Shown: piece after piece, positions 24,377 to 32,911 of the stretch
Numbering within the stretch: the stretch's first letter is position 1
Layout: each line of letters begins with the position of its first letter
Assembly: GCF_012927085.1 (NCBI RefSeq)
Contig: NZ_JABBFX010000003.1
Coordinates: 1,054,001 to 1,118,000 of the forward strand
Source: Ramlibacter agri
Lineage (GTDB): Bacteria > Pseudomonadota > Gammaproteobacteria > Burkholderiales > Burkholderiaceae_C
Direction: 5' to 3'
Length of the DNA stretch: 64,000 nt
The notes under the pieces: model-generated
Database searches by the model: none
What the model was told of the DNA's origin: nothing
The model's input: the letters and a program-made list of their open reading frames with translations, nothing else
Program-made: the position numbers and the translations under genes

Positions 24377-25201
24377 ATGAAGGAAGCTCAACCGCATCGC
24401 GCCTTCGACTGGCCCGTGGACACGGAGCTGGCCGGCCACGCCCCGCTGCTGGCCGATTTGCCGCCCCTGCCGCAGCCAGCGCCCCTCACTCCGCCATCGT
24501 TCGCGCGCGCGCCGCGCCCGATCCCGCTGTGGCCGTTGCCTGTCATCGCGGCGCTGCTGCCCGCGATCGCGGTCGCCTTCGCGCTGGCGATGTACCGCAA
24601 CGCCGACGGCAGCTTCTGCAACCCCTTCTACGACGACTGCGTCTCCATCAGCCGCATGGCGAAGTACGGCGCGCCGAACGAGATGTTCCGCGTGTTCGTG
24701 CTGCCCGGGGCCGTGCTGCAGGCGCTGACCTGGCTGGCAGCCACGCGCGCCTTCGCGACGGCCGGCCTGCCCCGGCGCGAACGTTCGCTGCTGGCGGTGG
24801 TGGGCCTGCTGGCCGGCTGCGCCCTGGTGGTGTACGCCTCCTTCCTCGGCACCGATGGCGCCGCCTATGCCTGGCTGCGCAAGAACGGCACCTTGCTGTA
24901 TTTCGGCGGCACCTATGTCGCGATGCTGCTGTTCGTGCGCGGCCTGCAGCGGCTGGAAGCGCGCGAGCTGCTGGTCGTGCCGCCCAGCCGGCACCGGCTG
25001 CTGGTGGGCCTGCTGCTGTTCATCACCGGCATCTGCCTGGTGCACGGCTTCGCTTCGCTGCTGAACCTGCACGACCTGGTCGTCCGCATCCAGAACCTGA
25101 CGGAGTGGTGGGGCTCGCTGGCGCTGACCTTCGCCTTCGGCACCATCGCGTCGCTGTGGCGCGGCTGGGAGCTGGCGCTGAACCTGGAACTCGGCGCCTA
25201 G
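24377..25201 (+). CDS. Integral membrane protein, possibly Frag1/DRAM/Sfk1-like
   Basis: The 274-residue protein has a Pro-rich cytoplasmic N-terminus (about 1-50) and six hydrophobic segments. A conserved-looking extracytoplasmic loop after the first helix reads RNADGSFCNPFYDDCVSISR. The order helix, Ser-rich acidic loop, then five helices resembles the Frag1/DRAM/Sfk1 family, but I cannot confirm it. AAAGG precedes the ATG. Function unknown. Confidence 0.75.
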   Translation: MKEAQPHRAFDWPVDTELAGHAPLLADLPPLPQPAPLTPPSFARAPRPIPLWPLPVIAALLPAIAVAFALAMYRNADGSFCNPFYDDCVSISRMAKYGAPNEMFRVFVLPGAVLQALTWLAATRAFATAGLPRRERSLLAVVGLLAGCALVVYASFLGTDGAAYAWLRKNGTLLYFGGTYVAMLLFVRGLQRLEARELLVVPPSRHRLLVGLLLFITGICLVHGFASLLNLHDLVVRIQNLTEWWGSLALTFAFGTIASLWRGWELALNLELGA

Positions 25202-25290
25202 GGTTTTTCCGGGCCGCCGCCTGTCGATCTTGACCGGCCCCGTGCGTCGTGCATGCTGAGGGCCCTTCCTCGGCAACCGGAAACCAGACC

Positions 25291-25734
25291 ATGAGCAATA
25301 CCGTCCGCCTGCACCGTGTCCTGCGCGCGCCACCGCAACGCGTGTTCCGCGCCTTCACCGAACCCGATGCGATGCTGCGCTGGCTGCCGCCCTTCGGCTT
25401 CACCGCCAAGGTGTTCGAGATGGATCCCAAGGTCGGCGGCAGCTGGCGCATGTCCTTCAGCAACTTCGGCACCGGCAACGGCCACTCCTTCGGCGGCAAG
25501 TACCTCGAGGTGGTGCCGGGCGAGCGCCTGCGCTACACGTCCGTCTTCGACGATCCCAACCTGCCGGGCGAGATGGTGACCTCGGTGACGCTGCGTGCGG
25601 TGTCCTGCGGCACCGAGATGACCGTGGTGCAGGAAGGTATTCCCGCCGTCATCCCCACCGAGGCCTGCTACCTGGGCTGGCAGGAGTCGCTGAAGCAGCT
25701 GGCGCAGCTGGTCGAGCCCGAGATCCCGGGTTGA
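25291..25734 (+). CDS. SRPBCC / AHSA1-type protein
   Basis: The 147-residue START/AHSA1 fold has HRVLRAPPQRVFRAFTEPDAMLRWLPP at the N-terminus. The middle block is GGSWRMSFSNFGTG and the C-terminus LGWQESLKQLAQLVEP. These domains bind hydrophobic ligands or modulate other proteins. The start ATG 25291 gives the standard N-terminus; the open frame from 25249 adds 14 residues not seen in the family. It is translationally coupled to the cupin gene by a TTGA overlap. Confidence 0.85.
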   Translation: MSNTVRLHRVLRAPPQRVFRAFTEPDAMLRWLPPFGFTAKVFEMDPKVGGSWRMSFSNFGTGNGHSFGGKYLEVVPGERLRYTSVFDDPNLPGEMVTSVTLRAVSCGTEMTVVQEGIPAVIPTEACYLGWQESLKQLAQLVEPEIPG

Positions 25735-26120
25735 ACGCCTTCGCCACCTCGCGCCTGCCCGCGGAGCCGACCGTCATCGCCCCGGACGGCTCCGACGTGC
25801 GCGTGCTGCTGGGCCTGGCCGGCGGCGGCATGGCCTGTTTCTCCCTCGGGCCGGGGCAGGTGGCGCACGCCGTGATGCATCGCACGGTCGAAGAGATCTG
25901 GTACGTGGTGTCCGGGCGCGGCGAGATGTGGCGCCGCCAGGGCGAGCGTGAAGAAGTTGTCACCCTGGAAGCCGGCGTCTGCGCCACCATTCCCGTGGGC
26001 ACGCGCTTCCAGTTCCGCGCCCATGCAGCCGAAAGTTTGCAGGTGGTGGCGGTGACGATGCCACCCTGGCCGGGCGAAGGCGAGGCGGTTTTCGTCGACG
26101 GCGCCTGGCCGGCCACCTGA
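25731..26120 (+). CDS. Small cupin-domain protein
   Basis: The 129-residue single-domain cupin has motif 1 around HRTVEEIWYVVSGRGEMWRR (about 50-69) and motif 2 around VCATIPVGTRFQFRA. One metal-binding His of motif 1 aligns with Thr/Val and motif 2 has no His, so metal binding is uncertain. The start codon is TTG inside the stop of the preceding gene (TTGA). Confidence 0.8.
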   Translation: MNAFATSRLPAEPTVIAPDGSDVRVLLGLAGGGMACFSLGPGQVAHAVMHRTVEEIWYVVSGRGEMWRRQGEREEVVTLEAGVCATIPVGTRFQFRAHAAESLQVVAVTMPPWPGEGEAVFVDGAWPAT

Positions 26121-26244
26121 ATCGGCTTGCACCCGCGCAACACTCCGCAAGCTTGCCGTCCGGGTTCGCCGGCCGCGGGCGCTATAGTCGCCCCGACGGC
26201 TCCCACGGCCGTGCAGAACGAACAAGAGGGGGAGTGCAAGCACC

Positions 26245-26718
26245 ATGCCGCGTGCGGTGATTTACGTCCAGGTCTCGCCGCACCGGCTGACCCTGCGCAA
26301 CGCGATGACCGGCGCGTCCGCGACGACCACGCCCGAAGTGGCGCTGGCCAAGGGCGCGAAGCCGAGGGTCGTGGCCATCGGCGCCAAGGCGCGCAAGCAG
26401 GAGTCGCGCACGGTGCAGGTGCTCAACCCGTTCTCCCATCCCCGCACCCTGCTGGCCGATTTCGGCGCGGCGCAGCTGCTGCTGCAGGTGCTGGTGAAGC
26501 AGGTGCACAAGCGCAAGCTGCTGGGCGGGGCGCCCGCCATGGTGGTGCACCTGCAGGAAGACCCCACCGGCGGCTTCACCCAGCTGGAGATTCGCGGCTT
26601 CCAGGAGCTCGGCGCGGGCGCCGGCGCGACGCCGGTGGTCGTCTGGCAGGGCCCCAACCTCACGGACGAGCAACTGGCCGCGCTGCAGTTCCCCAAGGAG
26701 GGCCGGGTTCTTTCATGA
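26245..26718 (+). CDS. MreB-like N-terminal-domain protein
   Basis: The 157-residue protein matches the pattern of the first actin-like subdomain of MreB: IYVQVSPHRLTLRN, then RVVAIGAKA, then HPRTLLADFGAAQLLLQVLVKQVHKR, then APAMVVHLQ, and finally LGAGAGATPVVVWQGP. It stops where MreB would continue for about 190 residues. The phosphate-binding LGTAN loop at the start of MreB is absent, so ATP hydrolysis is unlikely. It could bind MreB or be a diverged remnant kept under selection. A TATAGT box lies about 60 nt upstream. Confidence 0.6.
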   Translation: MPRAVIYVQVSPHRLTLRNAMTGASATTTPEVALAKGAKPRVVAIGAKARKQESRTVQVLNPFSHPRTLLADFGAAQLLLQVLVKQVHKRKLLGGAPAMVVHLQEDPTGGFTQLEIRGFQELGAGAGATPVVVWQGPNLTDEQLAALQFPKEGRVLS

Positions 26719-26725
26719 TGCGCGC

Positions 26726-27181
26726 ATGTTGCGCATCGGCCTGATCTCGGACACCCACGGCTTGCTGCGCCCGCCGGTGCTGGACTTCCTGCGGGGCAGC
26801 GACCACATCATCCACGCCGGCGACATCTGCAGCGAAGACATCCTGCAGGCGCTGGCCGCCATCGCGCCGCTCAGCGCCGTGCGCGGCAACAACGACCGCG
26901 GCCCCTGGGCCGACCGGCTGCCGGAGGCGCAGACGCTGCGCTTCGAGGACGTGCGCCTGCACGTGCTGCACGACTTGTCCGGGCTGGCGCTGGACCCCGC
27001 GCAAGAGGGCATCGCCGCCGTCATCACCGGCCATTCGCACAAGCCGCGCGTGGAGCAGCGCGGGCCCGTGCTGTTCGTGAACCCGGGCAGCGCCGGGCCG
27101 CGGCGCTTCACGCTGCCCATCGCGGCCGGCGAGCTGCGGGTGGACGGCAGCGCCGTGTCGGCGCGGATCGTCGAGTTCTGA
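26726..27181 (+). CDS. YfcE/MJ0936-type metallophosphoesterase
   Basis: The 151-residue calcineurin-like phosphodiesterase has the full metal set: SDTHG (8-12), HAGDI (30-34), GNND (55-58), and ITGHSHKP followed by NPGSAGPRR. It would hydrolyse phosphodiesters in the cytoplasm; the physiological substrate is unknown. It starts 8 nt after the MreB-like gene stops and is probably cotranscribed with it. Confidence 0.92.
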   Translation: MLRIGLISDTHGLLRPPVLDFLRGSDHIIHAGDICSEDILQALAAIAPLSAVRGNNDRGPWADRLPEAQTLRFEDVRLHVLHDLSGLALDPAQEGIAAVITGHSHKPRVEQRGPVLFVNPGSAGPRRFTLPIAAGELRVDGSAVSARIVEF

Positions 27182-27230
27182 GCCTTTCGACTACAGACAG
27201 CGGCCCGCGGCGCTTTCGACAATCGCCGCC

Positions 27231-27590
27231 ATGACCCAGCCCCGCCGCTCCCGCACCCTGTCCCGCCAGGCCACCGAACTCGCCGTCGCCGTGCCGCAAG
27301 TGGTGGCACACCGCCTCACGCGCATGGCCCTGGCCGGGCCGAACCCGAGCGCGCGCGACCGGCGCGAGTTCCACGGCATGGGCGCCGAAAAGGTGGTGGC
27401 GTTCTGGCAATCGTGGTTCGCCATGGGCTGGGCGACGGTGGAGTCCATGCAGAAGATGTGGATCGCGGGCCTGCAGGGCGCGCGGGTGCCCTTGATCGAC
27501 GTGCAGCAGGTGATGGCGCGCGGCATGGCGCCGGTGCACCGCAAGGCGACTTCGAACGCGCGTCGATTGGCACGAACCCGCATGCGCTGA
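27231..27590 (+). CDS. Polyhydroxyalkanoate granule-associated phasin
   Basis: The 119-residue basic protein has the block AVAVPQVVAHRLTRMALAGPNPSARDRREFHGM followed by EKVVAFWQSWFAMG, which I recognise from Comamonadaceae PHA granule phasins. It would coat storage granules. GACAAT ends 7 nt before the ATG and there is no Shine-Dalgarno, which suggests a leaderless transcript. Confidence 0.8.
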   Translation: MTQPRRSRTLSRQATELAVAVPQVVAHRLTRMALAGPNPSARDRREFHGMGAEKVVAFWQSWFAMGWATVESMQKMWIAGLQGARVPLIDVQQVMARGMAPVHRKATSNARRLARTRMR

Positions 27591-27608
27591 CCCGACATAA
27601 TCCCGGCC

Positions 27609-28544
27609 ATGGAAACCAAGTGGCTGGAAGATTTCGTCAGCCTCGCGGAGACGCGCAGCTTCAGCCGCTCGGCGCAGCTGCGGCATGTCACGCAACCGGC
27701 CTTCTCGCGCCGCATCCAGGCGTTGGAAGCCTGGGCCGGCACGGACCTCGTGGACCGCAGTTCCTACCCGACCCGGCTGACCGCGGCCGGCGAGACGCTG
27801 TACACGCAGTCCCTTGAAATGCTGCAGGCGCTGCAAAGCACGCGCGCCATGCTGCGCGGCCACGCTGCCGCGGGCCAGGACGTGATCGAGTTCGCGGTGC
27901 CGCACACGCTGGCCTTCACCTTCTTCCCCGCCTGGGTGTCGAGCCTGCGCGAGAAGTTCGGCCCCATCAAGAGCCGCCTGATCGCGCTGAACGTGCACGA
28001 CGCGGCGATGCGCCTCGTGGAAGGAAGCTGCGACCTGCTCATTGCGTACCACCACGCGTCGCAGCCGCTGCAGCTGGACCCGGAACGTTTCCAGTGGGTG
28101 CTGCTGGGCGAGGAATCGCTGGCGCCGTACTGCAAGGCCGATGCGAACGGCCAGCCGCAGTTCCGTTTGCCAGGCCGCGCGAGCCAGCCCTTGCCCTATC
28201 TCGGTTACGCCCCGGGCGCCTACCTGGGGCGCGTCGCCGATCTCGCGCTGAAGCAGGCCGGCACCGCCATCCACCTCGATCGCGTCTACGAGACCGACAT
28301 GGCCGAAGGCCTGAAGGTGATGGCGCTCGAAGGCCACGGCATCGCCTTCCTGCCGCATAGCGCGGTGAAGAAGGAACTGCGCGCGCGGCGCCTGGTGGAT
28401 GCCGCGCCGCCGGAGTTGCCCGGCCTGGAGATCGTCATGGAAGTGCGGGCCTACCGCGAGAAGCCCGGCGCGCGCGAAGCGCACAAGGGCCAGGCGCAGG
28501 CGCTGTGGGACTTCCTGGCCGCAGGCAAGCCCGACCGGGCATAA
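27609..28544 (+). CDS. LysR-type regulator, HypT (YjiE)-like
   Basis: The 311-residue LysR protein starts METKWLEDFVSLAETRSFSRSAQLRHVTQPAFSRRIQALE, close to HypT, the hypochlorite-responsive regulator of E. coli. The helix-turn-helix is at about 17-40 and the effector domain at 90-300. CATAAT ends 7 nt before the ATG and there is no ribosome site. The next gene is the glutamate/aspartate binding protein, so it may regulate that operon instead; the name rests only on N-terminal similarity. Confidence 0.85.
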   Translation: METKWLEDFVSLAETRSFSRSAQLRHVTQPAFSRRIQALEAWAGTDLVDRSSYPTRLTAAGETLYTQSLEMLQALQSTRAMLRGHAAAGQDVIEFAVPHTLAFTFFPAWVSSLREKFGPIKSRLIALNVHDAAMRLVEGSCDLLIAYHHASQPLQLDPERFQWVLLGEESLAPYCKADANGQPQFRLPGRASQPLPYLGYAPGAYLGRVADLALKQAGTAIHLDRVYETDMAEGLKVMALEGHGIAFLPHSAVKKELRARRLVDAAPPELPGLEIVMEVRAYREKPGAREAHKGQAQALWDFLAAGKPDRA

Positions 28545-28582
28545 ACCCTGCTTACAGGGTGCATTCCCGGGGGCTAAGCTTT

Positions 28583-28602
28583 GGCCCGCATGCGTGCGGG
28601 CC
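28583..28602. repeat. Hairpin in the gltI leader region
   Basis: An 8-bp perfect stem GGCCCGCA/TGCGGGCC with a 4-nt loop lies between the LysR gene and gltI. It has no T-tract. It may terminate the LysR transcript weakly or be part of the gltI control region. Confidence 0.5.
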
Positions 28603-28670
28603 CAGCGGTTCGCGTTCCGCACCATAGAATCCCCGCTTTGTTCCACCCGGATTCGCAACAGGAGATTTTG

Positions 28671-29558
28671 ATGAAGAAGAAACATCTGCTGGCATTTGCC
28701 GTTGCAGCAGCTGCAGCCACGGGTGCTTTCGCCCAGGCGAACGACACGATCGCCAAGGTCAAGGCCGGCGGCAAGGTGGTGATGGGTACGCGCGAGTCTT
28801 CCGCGCCCCTGGCGTACACGCTGGGCAACAACCAGTTCGTGGGCTACCACGTGGAACTGTGCCAGCGCATCCTGAAGTCCATCTTCCCCGGCGTGCCGGT
28901 CGAATACGTGGCCGTCACCTCCGCCAACCGGATCCCGCTGGTGCAGAACGGCACCGTGGACATCGAGTGCGGCTCCACCACCAACAACGAAGCGCGCCAG
29001 AAGGACGTCGCCTTCGGCCTGACCACCTACGTGACCGAAGTGCGCACCGCCGTGAAGGTCGGCTCCCCGGTCAAGTCGGTTGCCGACCTGAACGGCAAGA
29101 CCGTGGCCACCACCACCGGCACCACCTCGGTGGCGCTGCTGCGCAAGAACAAGCGCGCCCAGGGCATCACCTTCAACGAGGTGTACGGCAAGGACCACGC
29201 CGACAGTTTCCTGCTGCTGGAGTCCGGCCGGGCCGACGCCTTCGTGATGGACGACAACATCCTGGCCGGCCTGATCGCCGGTTCCAGCAACCCGAAGGGC
29301 TTCAAGATCGTCGGCGAGACGCTGAACGTCGAGCCGATCGCGGTCATGATCCGCAAGGACGACCCGAAGTTCAAGGCGGCCGTGGACGACTACATCCGCA
29401 AGGCCTTCAAGGACGGCGAGATCAAGCTGCTGTACAAGAAGTGGTTCCTGGACCCGATCCCGCCGAAGAACGTGGCCGTGAACCTGCCCATGGGCTCCGT
29501 GCTGACCGAGCTGTCGAAGAACCCCAACGACAAGCCCGCCGAGGCCTTCAACAAGTAA
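28671..29558 (+). CDS. gltI: Glutamate/aspartate ABC binding protein
   Basis: The 295-residue periplasmic protein has signal peptide MKKKHLLAFAVAAAAATGAFAQ and an SBP_bac_3 domain. Its RESSAPLAYTLGNNQFVGYHVELCQRI start is typical of GltI-type proteins; the C-terminus is KKWFLDPIPPKNVAVNLPMG. The ribosome site GGAG stands 6 nt before ATG 28671; an open extension to 28581 lacks one. It is followed by the two permease genes and the ATPase gene. Confidence 0.93.
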   Translation: MKKKHLLAFAVAAAAATGAFAQANDTIAKVKAGGKVVMGTRESSAPLAYTLGNNQFVGYHVELCQRILKSIFPGVPVEYVAVTSANRIPLVQNGTVDIECGSTTNNEARQKDVAFGLTTYVTEVRTAVKVGSPVKSVADLNGKTVATTTGTTSVALLRKNKRAQGITFNEVYGKDHADSFLLLESGRADAFVMDDNILAGLIAGSSNPKGFKIVGETLNVEPIAVMIRKDDPKFKAAVDDYIRKAFKDGEIKLLYKKWFLDPIPPKNVAVNLPMGSVLTELSKNPNDKPAEAFNK

Positions 29559-29636
29559 CCTGAACGGCCAGCCGGCCGCCCGTGACGGCAAGAGTACGGG
29601 CGGCCGGTCGCAACAACAACGAGCGAGGAGGGCGCC

Positions 29637-30401
29637 ATGGCGCTGGATTGGCAGGTTTTCTGCCAGGACACGATCGACAAGACGGTGGTCAAGGGTTGCT
29701 TCGGCACCGGCGGCGCCACCGGCACGCAGACCTACCTGGACTGGCTGCTCCAGGCCTGGGGTCAGACCATCATCGTGGCCGGCCTTTCGCTCATCGTCGC
29801 CCTCGTCGTGGGCGCCATCATCGGCACCATCCGCACGCTGCCGGACAACCCCTGGCTGGCGCGCATCGGCAACTGGTGGGTGGAACTGTTCCGCAACATC
29901 CCGCTGCTGGTGCAGATCTTCCTCTGGTACCACGTGGTGCCGGTCCTCATCCCCGCCTTCGCCAAGACGCCCAAGCTGGCGCTGGTGGTCTTCGGCCTGG
30001 GCCTGTTCACCTCCGCGCGCGTCGCGGAGCAGTTGCGCGCCGGCATCCAGGCGCTGCCGCGCGGCCAGCGTTACGCAGGCATGGCGCTGGGCTTCACCAC
30101 GCTGCAGTACTACCGCTACGTGCTGCTGCCCATGGCGTTCCGCATCATCATCCCGCCGCTCACCAGCGAGGCGATGAACATCTTCAAGAATTCCTCGGTG
30201 GCCTTCGCGGTGTCGATCACCGAACTGACCTTCTTCGCCCAGCAGGCGGGCGAGGAAACCGCCCGCGGCATCGAGATCTACATGGCCGTGACGGTGCTGT
30301 ACGTCATCTCCGCCTTCGCCATCAACCGCATCATGGCCTTCATCGAGAAGCGCTCGCGCGTGCCCGGCCTCGTGGCATCGACGGGCGGGGGAGGCCACTG
30401 A
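29637..30401 (+). CDS. gltJ: Glutamate/aspartate ABC permease GltJ
   Basis: The 254-residue membrane protein has a periplasmic N-terminal part with two Cys residues (Cys8 and Cys22) before the first transmembrane helix, and a HisM-type permease core. The core has NWWVELFRNIPLLVQIF, the EAA loop EQLRAGIQALPRGQRYAGMALG and the IIPPLTSEAMNIFKNSSVA segment. GAGGAGGG lies shortly before the ATG. It pairs with GltK. Confidence 0.93.
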   Translation: MALDWQVFCQDTIDKTVVKGCFGTGGATGTQTYLDWLLQAWGQTIIVAGLSLIVALVVGAIIGTIRTLPDNPWLARIGNWWVELFRNIPLLVQIFLWYHVVPVLIPAFAKTPKLALVVFGLGLFTSARVAEQLRAGIQALPRGQRYAGMALGFTTLQYYRYVLLPMAFRIIIPPLTSEAMNIFKNSSVAFAVSITELTFFAQQAGEETARGIEIYMAVTVLYVISAFAINRIMAFIEKRSRVPGLVASTGGGGH

Positions 30402-31063
30402 TGCTGGACTTCTCCTTCTTCACCGGCGAGGTCTTCCGCGGCTACATCCTGCAGGGCCTGTACTTCAGCCTGGCGCTGACGGCCGTCTCCACGCTGGGCG
30501 GCACCGTGTTCGGCACCGTGCTGGCGCTGATGCGCCTCTCGGGCAAGGGCTTCCTGGCGTGGCCGGCCACCGTGTACGTGAACGGCATGCGCTCCATCCC
30601 GCTGCTGATGGTGCTGTTGTGGTTCTTCCTGCTGGTGCCTTTCATCATCGGCCGGCCGATCGGCGCCGAACTCACCGCGGTGATCACCTTCATCGCTTTC
30701 GAGGCGGCCTACTTCTCCGAGATCGTGCGCGCCGGCATCCAGTCCATTGCGCGCGGACAGATCTTCGCCGGCCAGGCCCTGGGCATGAGCTACGGCCAGA
30801 ACATGCGGCTGGTGATCCTGCCGCAGGCCTTCCGCAACATGACCCCGGTGTTCCTGACGCAGACCATCATCCTGTTCCAGGACACCTCGCTCGTCTACAT
30901 CATCACGGCGCACGACCTGCTGCACGGCTTCACCGTCGCCGGCAACAACCTGAGCCATCCGCGCGAGAGTTTCATCCTCGCCGCCGTCTTCTATTTCGTC
31001 ATCTGCTTCAGCCTGTCCTGGGCCGTGAAGAAGCTGCAGGCGAAGATCGCCATCATCCGCTGA
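30401..31063 (+). CDS. gltK: Glutamate/aspartate ABC permease GltK
   Basis: The 220-residue permease has five or so hydrophobic segments. The core blocks are [21 protein letters not shown], the EAA loop [22 protein letters not shown], and [21 protein letters not shown]. The start ATG shares one base with the gltJ stop (TGATG). It forms the heterodimeric channel with GltJ. Confidence 0.93.
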   Translation: MLDFSFFTGEVFRGYILQGLYFSLALTAVSTLGGTVFGTVLALMRLSGKGFLAWPATVYVNGMRSIPLLMVLLWFFLLVPFIIGRPIGAELTAVITFIAFEAAYFSEIVRAGIQSIARGQIFAGQALGMSYGQNMRLVILPQAFRNMTPVFLTQTIILFQDTSLVYIITAHDLLHGFTVAGNNLSHPRESFILAAVFYFVICFSLSWAVKKLQAKIAIIR

Positions 31064-31073
31064 GGGACACGCC

Positions 31074-31826
31074 ATGAGCGACAAACCCATGATCGATATC
31101 CGCAACGTGTCCAAGTGGTACGGCCCGGTGCAGGTGCTGAACGACTGCAACGTGCAGATCAACAAGGGCGACGTGGTCGTCGTCTGCGGGCCTTCGGGCT
31201 CCGGCAAGTCCACGCTGATCAAGACCGTCAACGGCCTGGAGCCGATCCAGAAGGGCGAGATCTTCGTCGACGGCGTCCAGGTGAACGGCAAGTCCACCGA
31301 CCTGCCCAAGCTGCGCAGCCGCGTGGGCATGGTGTTCCAGCACTTCGAGCTGTTCCCGCACCTGTCGGTGACCGAGAACCTGACCATCGCGCAGGTGAAG
31401 GTGCTGGGGCGCAGCGCCGACGACGCCAAGTCCCGCGGCCTGAAGATGCTGGACCGCGTGGGCCTGATGGCGCACAAGGACAAGTATCCCGGCCAGCTGT
31501 CCGGCGGCCAGCAGCAGCGCGTGGCGATCGCCCGCGCATTGTCCATGGACCCCATCGTCATGCTGTTCGACGAGCCGACCTCCGCGCTCGACCCCGAGAT
31601 GGTGGGCGAAGTGCTGGACGTGATGGTGAACCTGGCCAAGGAAGGCATGACCATGATGGTGGTCACGCACGAGATGGGCTTCGCCCGCAAGGTGGCCAAC
31701 CGCGTGATCTTCATCGACGTCGGCGGCCGCATCCTGGAGGACTGCTCGAAGGACGAGTTCTTCGGCAACCCGGAAGCACGGCAGCCGCGGACGAAGGATT
31801 TCCTGAACAAGATCCTCAGTCACTGA
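31074..31826 (+). CDS. gltL: Glutamate/aspartate ABC ATPase GltL
   Basis: The 250-residue ATPase has Walker [20 protein letters not shown]-loop [14 protein letters not shown], signature [15 protein letters not shown], Walker [17 protein letters not shown] and H-loop VVTHEMGFA. The [19 protein letters not shown] block is characteristic of polar amino acid importers. It lies 10 nt after gltK and ends the operon; no strong terminator is seen before pyrC. Confidence 0.94.
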   Translation: MSDKPMIDIRNVSKWYGPVQVLNDCNVQINKGDVVVVCGPSGSGKSTLIKTVNGLEPIQKGEIFVDGVQVNGKSTDLPKLRSRVGMVFQHFELFPHLSVTENLTIAQVKVLGRSADDAKSRGLKMLDRVGLMAHKDKYPGQLSGGQQQRVAIARALSMDPIVMLFDEPTSALDPEMVGEVLDVMVNLAKEGMTMMVVTHEMGFARKVANRVIFIDVGGRILEDCSKDEFFGNPEARQPRTKDFLNKILSH

Positions 31827-31876
31827 AGGCGGGAACGGGAACGGCTGTCCGCTTTCTCTCGGTGGGACAATAGCGA

Positions 31877-32911
31877 ATGTCCCAGACTCTCACCATCACC
31901 CGCCCCGACGACTGGCACCTGCACGTGCGCGACGGCGCGGCCATGGCCTCGGTGGTGCCGCACTCGGCGGCCCAGTTCGCCCGGGCGCTGATCATGCCCA
32001 ACCTGAAGCCGCCGGTGACCACCGCCGCGCTGGCCGCCGCCTACCGCGACCGCATCCTGGCTGCTGTGCCGAAGGGCGTGAGCTTCCAGCCGCTGATGTC
32101 GCTGTACCTCACCGACAACCTGCCGCCGGAGGAGATCTCCCGCGCGAAGCAGGCCGGGGTGGTCGCCTTGAAGCTCTACCCGGCCGGCGCCACCACCAAC
32201 AGCGATGCCGGTGTCACCGACCTCCGCAAGACCTACAAGACGCTGGAAGCGATGCAGCGCGAAGGCCTCCTGCTGCTGGTGCACGGCGAAGTGACGGACC
32301 CGGGCGTCGACCTGTTCGACCGCGAGGCGGTGTTCATCGAGCAGCAGCTGATCCCGCTGCGCCGCGACTTCCCCGAGCTGAAGATCGTGATGGAGCACCT
32401 GACGACCCGCGAGGGCGCGCACTATGTGCGGGACGGTGGCCAGTACATCGCCGGCACCATCACCGCGCACCACCTGCTGTACAACCGCAATGCGATTTTC
32501 ATGGGTGGGATCCGCCCGCACTTCTACTGCCTGCCGGTGCTCAAGCGCGAAACGCACCGCGTCGCGCTGGTGGAAGCCGCCACCAGCGGCAGCCCGCGCT
32601 TCTTCCTGGGCACCGACAGTGCGCCGCACCCGGCGCTGCTGAAGGAGCACGCGCTGGGTTGCGCCGGCTGCTACACGGCGCTGTCGGCGATGGAGCTGTA
32701 TGCCGAGGCTTTCGACAACGTCGGCGCGCTGGACCAGCTGGAAGGCTTCGCCAGCTTCCACGGCGCCGACTTCTACGGCCTGCCGCGCAATACCGGCAAG
32801 CTGACGCTGAAGAAGGAGCCGTACACGCTGCCCGAGAGCGTGCCCTTCGGCGAAACGCAGCTGAAGCCGCTGCGCGGTGGCGAGACGCTGCCGTGGCGGG
32901 TGGTCGTATGA
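31877..32911 (+). CDS. pyrC: Dihydroorotase, class II
   Basis: The 344-residue zinc enzyme of pyrimidine synthesis (carbamoyl-aspartate to dihydroorotate) has RPDDWHLHVRDG (metal His pair), the carboxylated Lys in ALKLYPAGATTNSD, HGEV and EHLTT metal ligands, NPH-equivalent GIRPHFYCLPVLKR, and the catalytic Asp in FLGTDSAPH. Length fits the E. coli type. GACAAT ends 5 nt before the ATG; GGTGGG could serve as a distant ribosome site. Confidence 0.95.
   Translation: MSQTLTITRPDDWHLHVRDGAAMASVVPHSAAQFARALIMPNLKPPVTTAALAAAYRDRILAAVPKGVSFQPLMSLYLTDNLPPEEISRAKQAGVVALKLYPAGATTNSDAGVTDLRKTYKTLEAMQREGLLLLVHGEVTDPGVDLFDREAVFIEQQLIPLRRDFPELKIVMEHLTTREGAHYVRDGGQYIAGTITAHHLLYNRNAIFMGGIRPHFYCLPVLKRETHRVALVEAATSGSPRFFLGTDSAPHPALLKEHALGCAGCYTALSAMELYAEAFDNVGALDQLEGFASFHGADFYGLPRNTGKLTLKKEPYTLPESVPFGETQLKPLRGGETLPWRVVV

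Noticed and set aside
21970..24378. Long minus frame over the ABC exporter
   Set aside because: Only its last 142 codons (YciA) are real; the rest is antisense to a convincing transporter gene.
27108..30398. 1096-codon antisense frame
   Set aside because: It is a shadow of the phosphoesterase, phasin, LysR, gltI and gltJ genes caused by GC-rich third positions; it has low-complexity His/Gln/Arg content.
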